The notes under the pieces are model-generated. The model was not told the DNA's origin and did no database searches. It worked only from the letters and a program-made list of their open reading frames with translations. 64,000 bases of DNA from Rhabdophis nuchalis (taxonomy: Eukaryota > Chordata > Lepidosauria > Squamata > Natricidae): the NCBI GenBank assembly GCA_039707465.1, contig CM077648.1, forward strand, positions 17,171,619 to 17,235,618, given 5' to 3'. This document shows, piece by piece, positions 1-11,665 of this stretch. Both the position numbers and the translations under genes were made by a program. Each line of letters opens with the position of its first letter. The stretch's first letter is position 1.

Positions 1-196
1 TTGGCTGGCCTAGGGTAATTTTAAATTTAAAAATTTTAAATTTTAAGGGTTTTAGGGATAGCCTAGTTTATAGGAGTTTTTAGCGCAGGGCAAATTTAAT
101 TTGTTTTTAATTTTGTATTTCTGTCTGTTTTAACTGTTTTTAATTCCCTGTGCCCCGCCTCGAGTCCCTTCGGGGAGAGAGAGCGGGTTATAAATA
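1..196 (+). mobile_element. L2-like LINE, 3' terminus (copy A)
   Basis: The window opens on the last codons of a LINE ORF2: the residues LAGLG and a TAA stop at 16-18. These are the same C-terminal residues as in the longer minus-strand copies further along. The 3' UTR follows and ends in a conserved block (gccccgcctcgagtcccttc at 153-172, then gagagcgggttataaat) that abuts an ATT microsatellite. The LINE is 5'-truncated by the window edge. Assignment to the L2/CR1 group rests on the C-terminal reverse transcriptase residues in the sister copies. Confidence 0.8.
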
Positions 197-198
197 AA

Positions 199-270
<72 letters not shown>

Positions 271-310
271 GTTGTTGTTGTTGTTGTTGTTATTGTTATT
301 GTTATTATTA
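197..310. repeat. (ATT)n / (GTT)n microsatellite
   Basis: An ATT array runs to about 270 and then becomes GTT and mixed ATT/GTT. It is the tail of the L2-like LINE just upstream, so it probably expanded from the insertion tail. Poly-I and poly-N reading frames across it are artefacts. Confidence 0.95.
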
Positions 311-514
311 GATTGGACAAATTGAATTCTCATCATATCTAAAATAATCTGGATGGATTTCAGAACCAATTGTGATTATGACCAGTTCTTAAATTGTGGT
401 CATCCCAGTATCCATGGAGTCACATGATTATGATCTGGCACTTGGAAACTTCCTGGCACATACAATGGTTGCCACATCCCATGGTTATGTGATCTTGCAA
501 CCTTCTCTGGCAGA

Positions 515-615
515 TTCTTGACAAATGTACATTCTGAGCATATGCACCAAAGACAAATTCCTTGTGTGTCCAACCACACTTGGCCAATAAAGAATTCTGT
601 TCTATTCTATATCTG
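515..615 (+). mobile_element. AATAG-tailed CR1-type LINE, 3' end
   Basis: The segment from gcatatgcaccaaagacaaa to ccaataaagaattctgttc, followed by TTCTA units, is the reverse complement of the start of the 12186-12650 copy. Only the last hundred bases are present. The pentanucleotide tail fits the snake CR1-type LINEs reported to seed AATAG microsatellites. Confidence 0.7.
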
Positions 616-840
616 CCTGGCCAATTTGATCCTACATGGTTGCATGCTTAGGGTTCCTTCAATTAAGCAATGTCATTTCTCCAGATCCTGGAAAGCAGGT
701 TTTCTCTTACCAGTGCTTAGCCTCTGGAACAAGGTTCCCTTTGTGATCTCAATGGCCTCCACTCTACTATTGTTTATACGAGCCATGAGGATTGGGCTCT
801 TCAGATCACCAGGCATTTGGTGAGAGCAGTGAGATCATTT
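616..840 (+). mobile_element. Possible old LINE ORF2 remnant
   Basis: An open frame of about 100 codons (518-823) includes SLWNKVP, which resembles the LWNxLP motif near the C-terminus of jockey/CR1/L2-type proteins. Nothing else is diagnostic. The frame begins inside the preceding LINE 3' end, so the ORF as a whole is not a gene. A chance ORF is a real alternative. Confidence 0.3.
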
Positions 841-1538
841 GCTTCATCATGTTTGACATCATTCATTGTTATTTTTTTTAGTGTTTTTATTGATATTATT
901 TTAATTTCTTTGTCTGGTTGTTGTGACCATCCAGAATCCTTCATGACCTTTTCATGAAGAGGCTTCTGAGGATAAGTAACCAGCTTTAGTTTAAAAGGGA
1001 TGCTTCTAATTTGTGATCAAACCAATTCTTTAATTGAGGATCTGATTTTATTCTACACGACAAACATACTCAGTTTTTTTATTAATAAAAAAGGCACAGC
1101 TTTTGCCAAGAAAAAAAAGTTGTTTATAAGAATGGAAACAGACTGTCCTCAAAATTGAAATGCATACTGCTTTTCTATGTTCGTTTTTGAAGACTTTAAG
1201 AATGATGTATTATGTAAAGACCAAATAAGATTAAGTGACACAATGGAGTAGAAATTAAGCTTTTACAGACTGGTGGATTTTTGTACAATGTCATTGTGCA
1301 CTTTGGATACTGCGCCTATCTTGTCCAAAGCATATATCTGAAAATTTTGTTACTCTAAAAGTGCAGTATTTTATTTTTGTGAGTTATTGCTTCTTGATGC
1401 CAGCATTACTCCATTGGATAGAAAATCCTTCTTCAAGGATAACATAAAAATAGGGGCTTTGGTGTTTATGGCCTGAAAATTCATATATACTTTTATTTAC
1501 GGTCCCAGACCAAAAACACAAGTACTACAGGAAGAAAC
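841..1538. other. Unassigned AT-rich sequence
   Basis: No ORF, splice-flanked exon, RNA gene or recognised repeat was seen here. Confidence 0.6.
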
Positions 1539-1543
1539 GTTAA

Positions 1544-1544
<1 letters not shown>

Positions 1545-1598
<54 letters not shown>

Positions 1599-2090
1599 GT
1601 TATCATAATATCATAGCAATGGATCGCCAATAGCTTAACTAAGGAAGGTTACAGCGTTCTCCTCTAATGTTTACAGCTCTTAAGAAGAATTTTGAGACCT
1701 GAAAAGTGATATATGGAGAGCCATCTCCTAGGCAGTGGGCCATCAAGTTACAACCATTGAGTATAGAAGGGATGGTTTCAAGGAGAGACAGTGACTTAGT
1801 TCTGTCTGCGTTAGACATGGGGCAAGATAGAAGGACGTGCTCCGCAGTTTCAACCTCAGCTCTATCGCAAGGGCATAGCCGTTCGTTAATCGGGAGCCTC
1901 TTGAAGCGACCATCCAAAAGTGCTGAGGGCAAGACATTAAAGCGAGCTAGGGAGAAAGCTCTTCTGTACTTAGGGATGGTTAAAGTATAGAAATAGGAAG
2001 CCATCCTCAGTCCGTAATTATTGAATTGGTTGAAGGTCAGGGGGGAGCAAGTTTTATTGGCTCTGGCTCGTAAAGTGTTTATGGTATTTT
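1545..2090 (-). mobile_element. Unassigned non-LTR LINE, C-terminal ORF
   Basis: On the minus strand a 121-residue frame (2004-1639) carries RRAFSLARFNVLPSALL near its start, then a zinc-finger-like CPC...ETAEHVLLSC cluster, then ITFQVSKFF. Such a Cys/His cluster after the reverse transcriptase domain is typical of several non-LTR LINE families. An ATA/TAA array at 1545-1598 lies at the 3' end of this strand and is the likely tail. The element is 5'-truncated. I cannot assign the clade. A second, more decayed copy lies at 51404-51601 on the same strand. Confidence 0.6.
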
Positions 2091-2463
2091 TGTGGAATTT
2101 TTTTATTTATAAGAGTTCTTCAGCAATTAAATTCTTAAACAGCAGATAAAAAAATCACAATTGGGTTGGACTTCATGCAGAAGATTACACATTGAAAATT
2201 CCAAGGATGCAGTTTTGGTTAGGCATCAGGAAAACTTCATAATATTCAACAATGTTCAACAAAAGAATTGGCTGTCTTGGAAAGCATTTATTTTTTCTTC
2301 TCTGGATGTGTTTAAATAGAGGCTGGATTTATCAAGGACCCTGTAGTAATGGATTCTTGCAGTGGGCTAAAGTGGTGTCTATGGTGCCTTCCAGTAACTT
2401 CAATTATGATCATATACATGATTCATCCCTATTGTATATTTTATGGAAGCACAATGTGCTTAT

Positions 2464-2720
2464 TTAGAGCTGCAGTGGCGCAGTGGTTAGAATGCAGTAC
2501 TGCTGCTGCTACTACTACTAAGTTACTACTCCTGGCTGCTGGCTGCCTGCAATTTGGCAGTTCAGTTTTCACCAGGCTCCAGGTTGATTCAGCCTGTCAG
2601 CCTTCCGAGGTGGGTAAAATGAGGACCTAAATTGTTGGGGGCAACAGGCTGACTCTGTAAACTGCTTAGAGAGGGCTGTAAAGTATGTAAGTCTTAAGTG
2701 CTATTACTGCTTAGTACTGT
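2464..2720 (+). mobile_element. tRNA-derived SINE
   Basis: It starts with an A-box-like stretch (gtggcgcagtggttagaatg at 2475-2494), followed by a degenerate B-box region (gcagttcagttttcacc). The body contains ccttccgaggtgggtaaaat and an end reading gcttagagagggctgtaaag, then a (CTATTG)-like tail near 2700. The structure is a Pol III SINE with a tRNA-like head and LINE-like tail. The family looks common in squamates but I cannot name it. The CTG/CTA run near 2500-2520 is a local expansion. Confidence 0.75.
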
Positions 2721-2796
2721 TTACCTGCTTTTAATGTAGTATAACCTTTGATGAGTAGAGAAAAAAGGCTTTTCCATCACATGCAACCTGATTCTT

Positions 2797-3498
2797 TTAA
2801 ATGGAAATAGCTGGTAAGAATCTGCTTCTCAGCAGTTGCAGTCCTCTTGAGAGTTTCCTTAAGAATGATGAAGCAGCTGCCAAAAAAGCCAACACAGTTC
2901 TAGGCTGCATCAACAGAGGGATAGAATCTAGATCGCGTGAAGTGTTAATGCCACTGTATAGTGCCTTGGTAAGGCCACACTTGGAATACTGCATACAGTT
3001 TTGGTCGCCACGATGTAGAAAAGACGTGGAGACTCTGGAAAGAGTGCAGAGAAGAGCAACCAAGATGATTAGAGGACTGGAGACTAAAACATATGAAGAA
3101 CGGTTGCAGGAACTGGGTATGTCTAGTTTGATGAAGAGAAGGACCAGGGGAGACATGATAGCAGTGTTCCGATATCTCAGAGGGTGCCACAAAGAAGAGG
3201 GAGTCAAACTTTTCTCCAAGGCACCTGGGGGCAGGACAAGAAGCAATGGGTGGAAACTAACCAAGGAGAGAAGCAACTTAGAATTAAGGAGAAATTTCCT
3301 GACAGTAAGAACAATTAACCTCTGGAACAGCTTGCCTCCAGCAGTTGTGAATGCCCCAACCCTGGAAGTCTTTAAAAAGATGTTAGACAGCCATTTGTCT
3401 GAAATGGTATAAGGTTCCTGCCCATGCAGGGGGTTGGACTAGAAGACCTCCAAGGTCCCTTCCAACTCTGCTATTGTATTGTATTGTATTGTATTGTC
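2797..3498 (+). mobile_element. CR1 LINE, 5'-truncated, with open ORF2 C-terminus
   Basis: An uninterrupted frame of 203 codons (2801-3412, stop TAA) encodes the C-terminal part of a CR1 ORF2 protein. Motifs in order are AAKKANTVLGCINRGI, YSALVRPHLEYCIQFW, RRTRGDMIAVFRYL, FLTVRTINLWNSLPP and TLEVFKKMLDSHL. The 3' UTR has the CR1 signature ggttggactagaagacctcc and ccttccaactctg and ends in (TATTG)n at 3471-3497. The catalytic YADD region and the endonuclease are missing, so this is a dead insertion. The lack of stops suggests a fairly recent copy. Homologous fragments are at 22138-22524, 28763-29133 and 48137-48214 (minus). Confidence 0.9.
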
Positions 3499-3915
3499 AA
3501 CCGGTTATAAATCTATCTGTATGGATGGATGTACCTAACCCACATTTTTCTAATTCTAATTTACCAAGAGCAACACTTAGATTCTGCATCTCAGCATCCT
3601 CTCTGGAAATCTACATAATCCAAGAAGTGCAAGTGATCCCTTATTTTACCTGCTGATTTGTTGGCACGGAGGTTTTCTCACAATGTTAAGGGAGTCACTC
3701 CCTTAGAAACTTACACAAAGCTTTCAGTTGCTATTATGGTATGTGTGCTGCAAAATTAAAATCTATCACACAATTTTGGAATTGGATATAACACATTGGC
3801 TTTTAAAAGTTAGCGGAGTTTGATTCCTTATCTGCATAGATTGAGAATTTTTTCTCTTAAGTTTGTTTAGAGGAAATGTGCATCTTTTACAACTGCTTTC
3901 TTTGAAAATGTAATG

Positions 3916-4276
3916 CAGGTAATAGTCAACTTACAAGTATTTGCTTAGCAACCGTTCAGAATTGCAGTCTTGCACTTACAACTCTCACAGCATCCTCACA
4001 GTCACATGATCAAAATTTCAGGCACCGGCATGTATTTGTGATGATTGCAGTCTCCTGGGTCATGTGACCACCGTTCCCAGCTGGCTTCCAACAAGCAGTC
4101 TCAATGGGGGAAGCTGGATTCACTTAATACCTATGTGATTTACTTATTAACTGCAGTGGTTTGCTTAACAACAGCAAAAAAAAGGTTGTAAAATTGGCCC
4201 CACTCACTTAACAACTGCCTTGCTTAGCAATGAAAATTCTGGGCACAACTGTCATTCATACATTGAGGATTATCTG
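3916..4276. mobile_element. Non-autonomous TIR element (caggta...aacttac family), copy 1
   Basis: Left end caggtaatagtcaacttac and right end cattgaggattatctg are inverted and imperfect. The 5-bp repeat taatg flanks both ends (3911-3915 and 4277-4281). The interior carries the paired phrases cttacaactc, cacatgatca, tcatgtgacc and cttaacaactgc, which recur in the copies at 13668-13890, 22054-22829, 32586-32668 and 47187-47555. There is no coding potential. A 5-bp duplication is not diagnostic and may be chance. Confidence 0.65.
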
Positions 4277-4334
4277 TAATGATAAATTGATGGAACATGT
4301 GCAATAGAATGTGGAATCCTACGTTTAATCTTAA

Positions 4335-4690
4335 GAAATGCATGATAGTTGTGTCGGGGTTCCAAGTAACACCCCTAACGAAAGAAGACTCCGAGGCATG
4401 AAGTTCTTCAAAGTTCCATTTTGTGAGTCTGAAAATGTCCAGGTTTTTCCCCACCCAAAAGAAAGTTCAAGTCCCTGCCCAGCATCTACATGTCCATCAC
4501 ATGATCCAATCAAGCACCACCCCAACTGGAGATGCCTCCCAGTCACGCCACTCCAGGTTCAGTGCAAGATGTCCTTGACTGTCAGAGAAAGAATGTTATT
4601 TCGACTATATCTACCCCACCCCATATAATCCCACCTCCCATTTTCCCACAGCATTAAATGTGGCAGCCTGAAGGTCCAACGCAAAAGATG
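4335..4690. other. Possible LTR-derived repeat
   Basis: This segment has moderate GC content and begins gttgtgtcggggttccaag, unlike its AT-rich flanks. No partner copy, ORF or TSD was found in the window. A solo-LTR fragment is possible, but there is no firm support. Confidence 0.25.
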
Positions 4691-6415
4691 GCTTCCAGGT
4701 CTCACAAGCTGTTTGTTTCTTTGCTTTGTTTTATTTTAACATGTTTTAATGATTTTTGTTTTGAAAAAAATATACAGTTTTAAGGTGTTTTTTTCTTGAG
4801 AGTAAAGACAGTCTCAGGTTTATCCTTTCTTTACCCTCGTAATATGTTTGAAGGGATGTTTTGGTTATACAGTTTTAACGCTGATCCCTATGACTCGCTA
4901 CCATTTCATTTGTAAAACATTATGCTGTTAAGATTAGCACAACCTTTTCTAAAATAATCATTTCCTTTTTGTATTTAATCTTTTGGGCCATATTCTCAGC
5001 CTTTATAACAACATTCATTTATGCTATCTCTACTTCAACTTCCTTGGAGCATTATTCTAAATTAGTTATTTTTCTTTAAAAAAAATTGGGGGAACACATC
5101 AATTTTATAGTAAGGTAGATAAATTAGAGAAGTAAATTTAGTTCAACACATGTTTTATAAATGGTATTAAATGTCTTGCCTTTGACTCTCTAATAATATG
5201 ATCGACTCTGATAAGCGTAATGCTTATATTCAGGGCAATTATATTGTGCAGCCATCTTTATGGTAATTCCTTTCTTGTCCTGATTTCTATTATTTCATCT
5301 TGGGTGTTTATGATAGATTATTACAGGTCCATCAATGATTTACATAAGAAGAGACAGCTGTAAGTAATTTCAAATCTTCTTTTCTTCTTCATATTTAGGA
5401 AATATCTGAGTAGAAAAGAAAGAGATTAGGGTATGCTTAAACATTATTAAAGTGTCAAATTCCTTTACCCACTTTTACTGAAGAGAATTAATTGCACATA
5501 GTCCAGGAAAAAAAGGCTTATCTCAGCAGCAATTATTCTACAAGTCAACTCTGCAAGATACTCCGAGAGTGGGAAGATGACAGTATCCAATGAGAAACAC
5601 AATGTGGATTAATTTCCTATTCCTTGTGCTTTCTGAAGCCTTGATGAAAAGCCGACAGCGAGATAGAATCTTTAATATTCTCTTGCACTTGTGGAGGTGA
5701 TTTCTGCATATTAGTTTAAAGTCTCTGTCACAAAGTGCTGGCATTTTTTGCGCCACTTGCTGCTGGATGCAGATAAATAATTGTCATGCCTTCAAAGGCA
5801 GGAAGGAAATTGTGATCTGATGCTGATTCCCTTCAACATATCTGCATAGGAATAATGTAGCAGGAGTGCACCAGCAATAAAAGGTTGCCCTTAAGTGCCT
5901 CCGGAATTGTTACACGGTGACTAACATTGCTTGAATAATAATGCATTGCATATGCTTGTCTTCTGTTAAGATGTCAGAAGATAGAATGTTAGCTTTAAGA
6001 GACCTGGGTGATTTTTACTGGTGATTCCTCTTGCAGATTTAGATAAATACGACTTGACTGTACTTTGCAAGGACTCTCACCTTTCTATCACACTGAGGAA
6101 GCCTAAATTAGCTGTCTGAAGATGTATAAGGCAAGAGGCACAGCATGTCTCTTTATTCCAACCTTTCTGCATTATTTTTTTTTAAGCCTTTGGAATACTG
6201 AGAACAGCATTAGTGAAGCTGTTACCATATTGTATTTTTGGTTATTTCCCTATGCATTTTCCCCCGTGTTTCCTTGCTCATATAAATGAGTGAGATGAGC
6301 AAAATGAGTGAGAAATGAGTGCAAATGAGTGAGGAACTCTGCATGGATGGATATTTTATATACAGAGTTTCTCACCCATTTGCAGATGTCCAAATTATGT
6401 GCATGGGCATTTTGT
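4691..6415. other. Unassigned unique-looking sequence
   Basis: AT-rich DNA without recognised repeats. The short frames (for example 5756-5538 minus) have no recognisable motif or splice context. Confidence 0.5.
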
Positions 6416-6448
6416 GGTGTGTGTGCGTGTGTGTGTGTGTGTGTGTGA
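6415..6448. repeat. (GT)n microsatellite
   Basis: Alternating GT dinucleotides with a single GC interruption. Confidence 0.95.
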
Positions 6449-6621
6449 GGGGTAACTGTGTGTATGCTTCAATGAAATTTGGGAATGTACACTAATAATA
6501 TATTAGTGTTATATAGCTATACAATTGTCGTCCATACTGTCTAGCCAAAGATTAGGACTACTACAGAGAAAATTGATAATTGCTGTTGATTTTCTGATGA
6601 GTATTAAAATACTCCTTAGAA

Positions 6622-6967
6622 CAAGGGTGTCAAACTCAAGGCCTGGGGGCCGGATGCAGCCTGCAGGGTGCTTAGATCTAGCCTGCAGGACCTGTCTGGA
6701 TACAGCAAAGGTCCGGGCCTCAGAAGGGCCACATGCAACCCTCCCAAGCTCCATTTTCACTGGCAGAGGGTTGCAGGAGGCCACCACAGCCAAAAACGGA
6801 GCTCGGGAGCCTGTTTTCGCTGGCAAAAAGCTCGGGCCACCACAGGCGCCTCCCGACACAAGTGACATTGAGCTGGCCATGCCCACCCTAGTCAGACCCA
6901 CCCTAGTCCCCCGAAGTCAAACACAACCCTGATGTAGCCCTGAATGAAATTGGGTTTGACACCCCTG
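6622..6967. mobile_element. hAT MITE (family gtgtcaaactc), copy 1
   Basis: Terminal inverted repeats are caagggtgtcaaactcaagg at the left and tgggtttgacacccctg at the right. An 8-bp TSD flanks them: ccttagaa (6614-6621) and ccttagac (6968-6975). The 346-bp interior is moderately GC-rich and has no transposase. ORFs across it are incidental. It shares its whole length with the element at 20223-20579. Confidence 0.92.
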
Positions 6968-7137
6968 CCTTAGACGCTGATGACGGTATTTCATCTGGAA
7001 GGCTTCTACCCAGAAATCCCTTCCTCTAACTATGATGTATACATGTTTGGCTAGTGATCCATTTCAGAAATGCCTTGGATGTTAAAACATCTACTTAAAG
7101 CATTTTGAATTAGTCTGTAAATATGACATGTTATTTA

Positions 7138-7562
7138 CATGTCATAAATCCCCATACATCCCTGTGGCCGATCCGCTCCCACAGAGAGGAACTTCTCCGG
7201 GTGCCGTCCACTAGGCTATGCCCGCGGGTGACGCCCAGGGGAAGGGCCTTCTCTGTGACGGGCCCGACCCTCTGGAACGACCTTCCTCCCGAAATTAGAA
7301 CAACCACGGACCTCCGCTCCTTCCATCAAAAATTAAAAACACATTTCTTCTGCTTAGCTGACCTGGGATAGCTTAACTGTTTTTTTAGGGTTTTTTAGGG
7401 GTCAGTCTTAGTTTTAACATGGGATTTTAGTGCAGGGTTTTAATTTAATTCTTTTTAATACTGTATTGTTTGTGGTTTTTATATGTATTTTTAATTTCCC
7501 TGTGCCCCGCCTCGAGTCCCTTTGGGGAGAGAGAGCGGGTTATAAATTAAATTATTGATTGA
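7138..7562 (+). mobile_element. L2-like LINE 3' end (copy B)
   Basis: The frame ending at 7371 encodes the conserved tail PIRSHREELLRVPSTRLC, then GRAFSVTGPTLWNDLPPEI and a C-terminus ending LADLG. The 3' UTR contains the gccccgcctcgagtcccttt block and a TTGATTGATTATT tail. It is strongly 5'-truncated. Homology to the 53740-54690 copy is clear by eye. Confidence 0.88.
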
Positions 7563-8515
7563 TTATTGATATTGATGTTTTTCACAGGTAGTGGAAATTT
7601 CTGTTTTTAAAAATACCAATGGCAACTTGCATTTCCTGGAATTGTTTTAGATAGTAACAGCATAGCTTCTGTCTCCAGCATTGTTTGTAATTATAGAGAG
7701 TAGGATACAAAAATACCCTAAATTAATGAATGAGTTTATCATGGAAGAAGAACTAATGGACATTATATGCATTTTGCTGAATTGCAGATTAATGCAGGGG
7801 ATGGACTGAATTGATTTTTGACAGAGACATATGAAAATGAAATGTACTGGATATAGAATTCTTCTCTCTTTATCCAAAATATCTTGGAGCAAATATAAAT
7901 AATAGCCTAATGTAGGTTGAATGATTTACCAACCATTACATTTGAGGCTTATTCAGCCTAAAGTCATTTCAGTTGTAGAATATGTTAAGTAAGATCTTTT
8001 GCAGAATTCTTTAACATGTAGCTTAGAAAAGTCACATCTGAACCTTCTCTTTGGGAAGGTCATTCTCCATGAATTAGTGGCGATGGAAAGAGAAAGTTTG
8101 GTATTTCAAATAACACGTTCTTTTGTACAGGTATTGAATTTCTTTGTCCTGTTTTATTAAGACCTGTTCAAAGTCAAACAAGTTGGAGAGTGTCTAAATT
8201 GAGCAAACTGAATCGCATTGAATGAATATGGAGTGTTGAAAACTGTTTGTAAAGAATGTGAAGGCAGATCTTTAAAAATTAATATTGAATACTATGGCAG
8301 ATCTGAGTTGAAAACTTAAATATAATCATTAGAAGAGAGCAAAGAGTTACTCAAACTTTGCTGCTTCCTGGAAATAATTCAAGTTTTTATATCTTCAGTC
8401 TACTATTCCTAGTCAATAGGCTTGATTAAAATACTAAACCTACCTCTTGCACTGATAATAACGTAAGGTTTCCAAATAAATATTGCATTATTGAACTGCT
8501 ACACCAGCTGAAAAA
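7563..8515. other. Unassigned AT-rich sequence
   Basis: No recognised repeat or gene was seen here. Confidence 0.5.
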
Positions 8516-8857
8516 GGATGTGGTGGCTCAGTGGCTAAGGCACTGAGCTTGTCAATCAGAAAGGTCAGCAGTTTGGTAGTTCGAATCCCTACTCCAGCAT
8601 AATGGAGTGAGCTCCTGTTACTGCTTCTGCCAACCGAGCTGTTTGAAATCATGTAAAAATGGAAGTAGAAAATAGGGACCACCTTGGTGGGAAGGTAACA
8701 GCGTTCCGTTTGCCTTCAGCATTTAGTCATGCCGGCCACATGACCATGGAAATGTCTTTGGACAGCGCTGGCTCTTCAGCTTTGAAACGGAGATGAGCAC
8801 TGCCTCCTAGAGTTGGGAACGACTAGCACAAATGTGCGAGGGGAACCTTTACCTTTA
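8516..8857 (+). mobile_element. Sauria-type tRNA SINE, copy 1
   Basis: The A-box is tggctcagtgg (8524-8534) and the B-box gttcgaatccc (8579-8589). The conserved body has gtaaaaatggaagtagaaaa, ggaaggtaacagcgttccg and tggctcttcagctttgaaac. The tail reads gttgggaacgactagcac and ends in (CCTTTA)n. The end resembles the BovB 3' end (gtcggacacgact at 17362-17374), consistent with RTE-mediated mobilisation. It is not a tRNA gene: no cloverleaf is retained. Confidence 0.88.
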
Positions 8858-9464
8858 TTCCACTTATTGGTTTTGGTTTAAAAACAGTATAGAATTTATA
8901 TCTTGTTCATTAACTATGCTCAACATTTTATAATTTCTACTATATATGAATGTATTATAATGACATCATGGGTTCATTATCTGATGATATAATTACATAA
9001 TATCAGATTTTGTCTGTTCATTTTAATTGGCCATAACACTTACTTTATCAAGTGGGAAAAGCTTCAGTCTGTTACTATCTAATTTATATTAGTTATATCT
9101 CCCATTTATTATCCATGTACATTTAGTTGAGTTAATCTAGGGCAAGGTAATTGAGATAACTGAGAGTTTCCCTTTGGGCACTCCTGTGTTTTAGGATCAA
9201 AATGGCAAGAAGCCATTCAGCTGATTTTACTATTATAATTGGAGGACAGTCCCAAATGCATATTTGGGGTCACATCCAGTCCTGGTTCTTCAGGCAGGAA
9301 ACAATTTCCTGGTGCTTTGAAAAAACATGAATCTATACTGTGTTGAATTAAGTTTATATTATAAAGATTTTAAAAAAATGTTTACCTCAACTATTCTGAC
9401 AACAAAACCTCAAAACGAACAGAACAAAACAAAACAAAACAACTTCTTGAAACCCAAAGCAAAT

Positions 9465-9509
<45 letters not shown>

Positions 9510-9737
9510 TTGACCTCAAAATGCTTCCAGAATATTCAAAGCCTGTTTTAGGCTTTCACATTGAAATCACAATAAACCATGAAGTTTAATGTTTGAAAAG
9601 ATAGGAAATTAATCATGTTGCATAACGACTCCTATATAGTTTTTATAGCTGAATAATTTTGTATTCAGATACCTTATGGAAATTATTGGATATCTTATGA
9701 GAGTCACTTTTCTATGGTAGTTAGGGCACTAGGTTAG
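8858..9737. other. Unassigned sequence with an (ATTG)n microsatellite
   Basis: AT-rich DNA. The only structured part is the (ATTG)n run near 9469-9509 and an (AAAAC)n-like stretch near 9420-9440. Confidence 0.5.
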
Positions 9738-9745
9738 GTCTGGGA

Positions 9746-9904
9746 CAGTGGTGGGATTCAAATAGTTTTACTACTGGTTCTGTAGGCGTGGCTTTGTGGG
9801 TGAGGCAGAGGAAGGATACTGCAAAAACCTAATTCCCTCCTCACTCTCAAAATTTCCGCTACCTGTTCTCCAAACTTGTCAGAACTGGCTGAATACTACC
9901 TCTG
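9746..9904. mobile_element. hAT MITE (family cagtggtgggattcaa), short copy
   Basis: The left end cagtggtgggattcaaatag and right end ctggctgaatactacctctg are imperfect TIRs. The TSD is gtctggga (9738-9745) and gtctggaa (9905-9912). At 159 bp it is an internally deleted, oppositely oriented relative of the 391-bp element at 52112-52502. Confidence 0.85.
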
Positions 9905-9912
9905 GTCTGGAA

Positions 9913-10520
9913 GACTGGGAGTTCTAGTCTGAAAAGTCCAAGTTCTGGACCGGAACAAAAACAGAAACTTACTCACTCTAGAACCGGAAAAAGGATTTAT
10001 TTAGGCTGGACTCTCAGCAGGCAATGAGTCCGCATTGAGTCCTTTGATGTAAACTGTCTGGCTAAGTCAGCGCTGGGAGCATCTTTGTAGGCTGCCTTAG
10101 GCTGAAGCCGGCTGGATGACCTTGAGCCAGTCACTCTCTCTCAGCCATAGGCGGAAGGCAGAAGCAAACAAACTTATGAATATGCTGCCAAAAAACTTCA
10201 GGAAGTAGTCCAGGTAGAAGTGACCAGGAGTCAACACTGACTCGAAGGCACAATAAATAATTAAAAGTTTGGCTCGTTTATTTTAGCCAACTGCTAGATG
10301 TCCCATTCCTTATTCTTCCTTTTGGGAAAAATGCTACTTGCCTTCTTTCGCCTGTGGTTTTTAACAGTGGGACAATGTGGTTCATCAACATTCTTCTGTC
10401 AAATTTAATAACGTGTGTCTTCTCTGCCCCTACCATTATTTGATTTTTATTTGTCTTAAAAGTGTTGTTAATGCTGGAACTTCTTAATCAAAATAACTCT
10501 GATTCCACAGTGCTTAATCA
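9913..10520. other. Unassigned sequence
   Basis: Contains gatgaccttgagccagtcac and similar phrases (10117 onward) reminiscent of squamate dispersed repeats. I cannot assign it. There is no coding signal. Confidence 0.4.
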
Positions 10521-10528
10521 GCTTAGAA

Positions 10529-10725
10529 CAGTGGTCTCAAACTCAATTTACCTGGGGGCCGCTGGAGGCAGAGTCTGGGTGAGGCTGGGCCACATAAAGG
10601 ATTCCTTATATTAATATTAATACTAATATTAATACTAATATTATACTTTCATATCACGGTTGGGGCCACAAGATACCGTCCTGCAGGCCACAATTGGCCC
10701 ACGGGCCACGAGAATGAGACCTCTG
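10529..10725. mobile_element. hAT MITE (family cagtggtctcaaactc)
   Basis: TIRs are cagtggtctcaaactc and gagaatgagacctctg. A perfect 8-bp TSD gcttagaa lies at 10521-10528 and 10726-10733. The interior holds a short ATTAAT/ACTAAT array (10609-10643). The element is 197 bp and non-coding. Confidence 0.92.
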
Positions 10726-10733
10726 GCTTAGAA

Positions 10734-10773
10734 TAATAATAATAATAATAATAATTAATAATAAATAATAATA

Positions 10774-10843
<70 letters not shown>

Positions 10844-11245
10844 TTTATTTATATCCCGCTCTCTCTCCCCGAAGGGACTCGAGGCGGGGCACAGGGAAAT
10901 TAAAAACAAATTACAACAAAGTACAAGGTTAAAATCAAATTAAACTTACCCTGCGCTAAAAACTTCTATAAAAATAAAAATTATGCCTAAAAAAACCCTT
11001 AATATTTTAAAATTAAAATTAAAATTACCCTAGGCCAGCCAAACGGAAGAAGTGAGTTTTTAATAGCTGTCGGAAGGAGCGAAGGTCCGTGGTTGTTCTG
11101 ATTTCGGGGGAAAGGTCGTTCCAGAGGGTCGGGCCCGCCACAGAGAAGGCCCTTCCCCTGGGCGTCGCCCGCTGACACAGCCTAGTGGACGGCACCTGGA
11201 GAAGTCCCTCTCTGTGGGAGCGAATCGGCCGCAGGGATGAAGCTT
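10734..11245 (-). mobile_element. L2-like LINE 3' end (copy C) with (TAA)n tail
   Basis: The minus-strand frame 11249-11025 encodes RPIRSHREGLLQVPSTRLC, GRAFSVAGPTLWNDLSPEI and a C-terminus ending RLAGLG. The 3' UTR matches copy A closely. The tail is a long TAA/ATAA array (10734-10840) that begins right at the TSD of the adjacent hAT MITE. It is 5'-truncated. Confidence 0.88.
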
Positions 11246-11419
11246 CCACTGAATGGTTATCTAGAACGAGGACAAATGATACCCTAAAATGACAACTCCC
11301 AATACATAAACAACAACAAACACTTCAGTCTCACTGCTTGGGGGAAGAGTTTTTAAAGTCTTCCAGAAGACTTGAAGGATGGAGGCCTGCAACCTCCAGT
11401 GGTGGTGGTGGAGGGGTGG

Positions 11420-11665
11420 TTATTCTTCCGCAAGTGTCTGAAGACACACCTATTCCATCTAGCCGGCCTAGCATAACCCCCATTACTGACTCTTAGATAG
11501 TTTTAAATTTGGGTTTTTTAAATTCGGTTTTTAGCGCAGGGTCTATTAGAATAAGTTTTTTAAAATTTTATATGTTTTATATGTGTTTTAACATCCCTGT
11601 GCGCCGCCCTGGGTCCGTTTGGAGAAGGGCTGGGTATAAATTTAATAAAATAAAAAAATAAAAAA
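11420..11665 (+). mobile_element. L2-like LINE 3' end, second subfamily (copy D)
   Basis: The ORF tail reads CLKTHLFHLAGLA and stops at 11476-11478. The 3' UTR ends in the variant gcgccgccctgggtccgttt, then gggtataaatttaat and (AATAAA)n. This differs from the gccccgcctcgag block of copies A-C, so it is a separate 3' subfamily. Confidence 0.8.

Noticed and set aside
96..369. Poly-Ile and poly-Asn frames (also at 10649-10909 and 48168-48462)
   Set aside because: Translations of ATT/TAA microsatellites at LINE tails.
8524..8589. A-box and B-box pairs resembling tRNA genes (also at 23451, 27331, 29940, 43147 and 44544)
   Set aside because: They are heads of tRNA-derived SINEs; no intact cloverleaf can be formed and SINE bodies follow.
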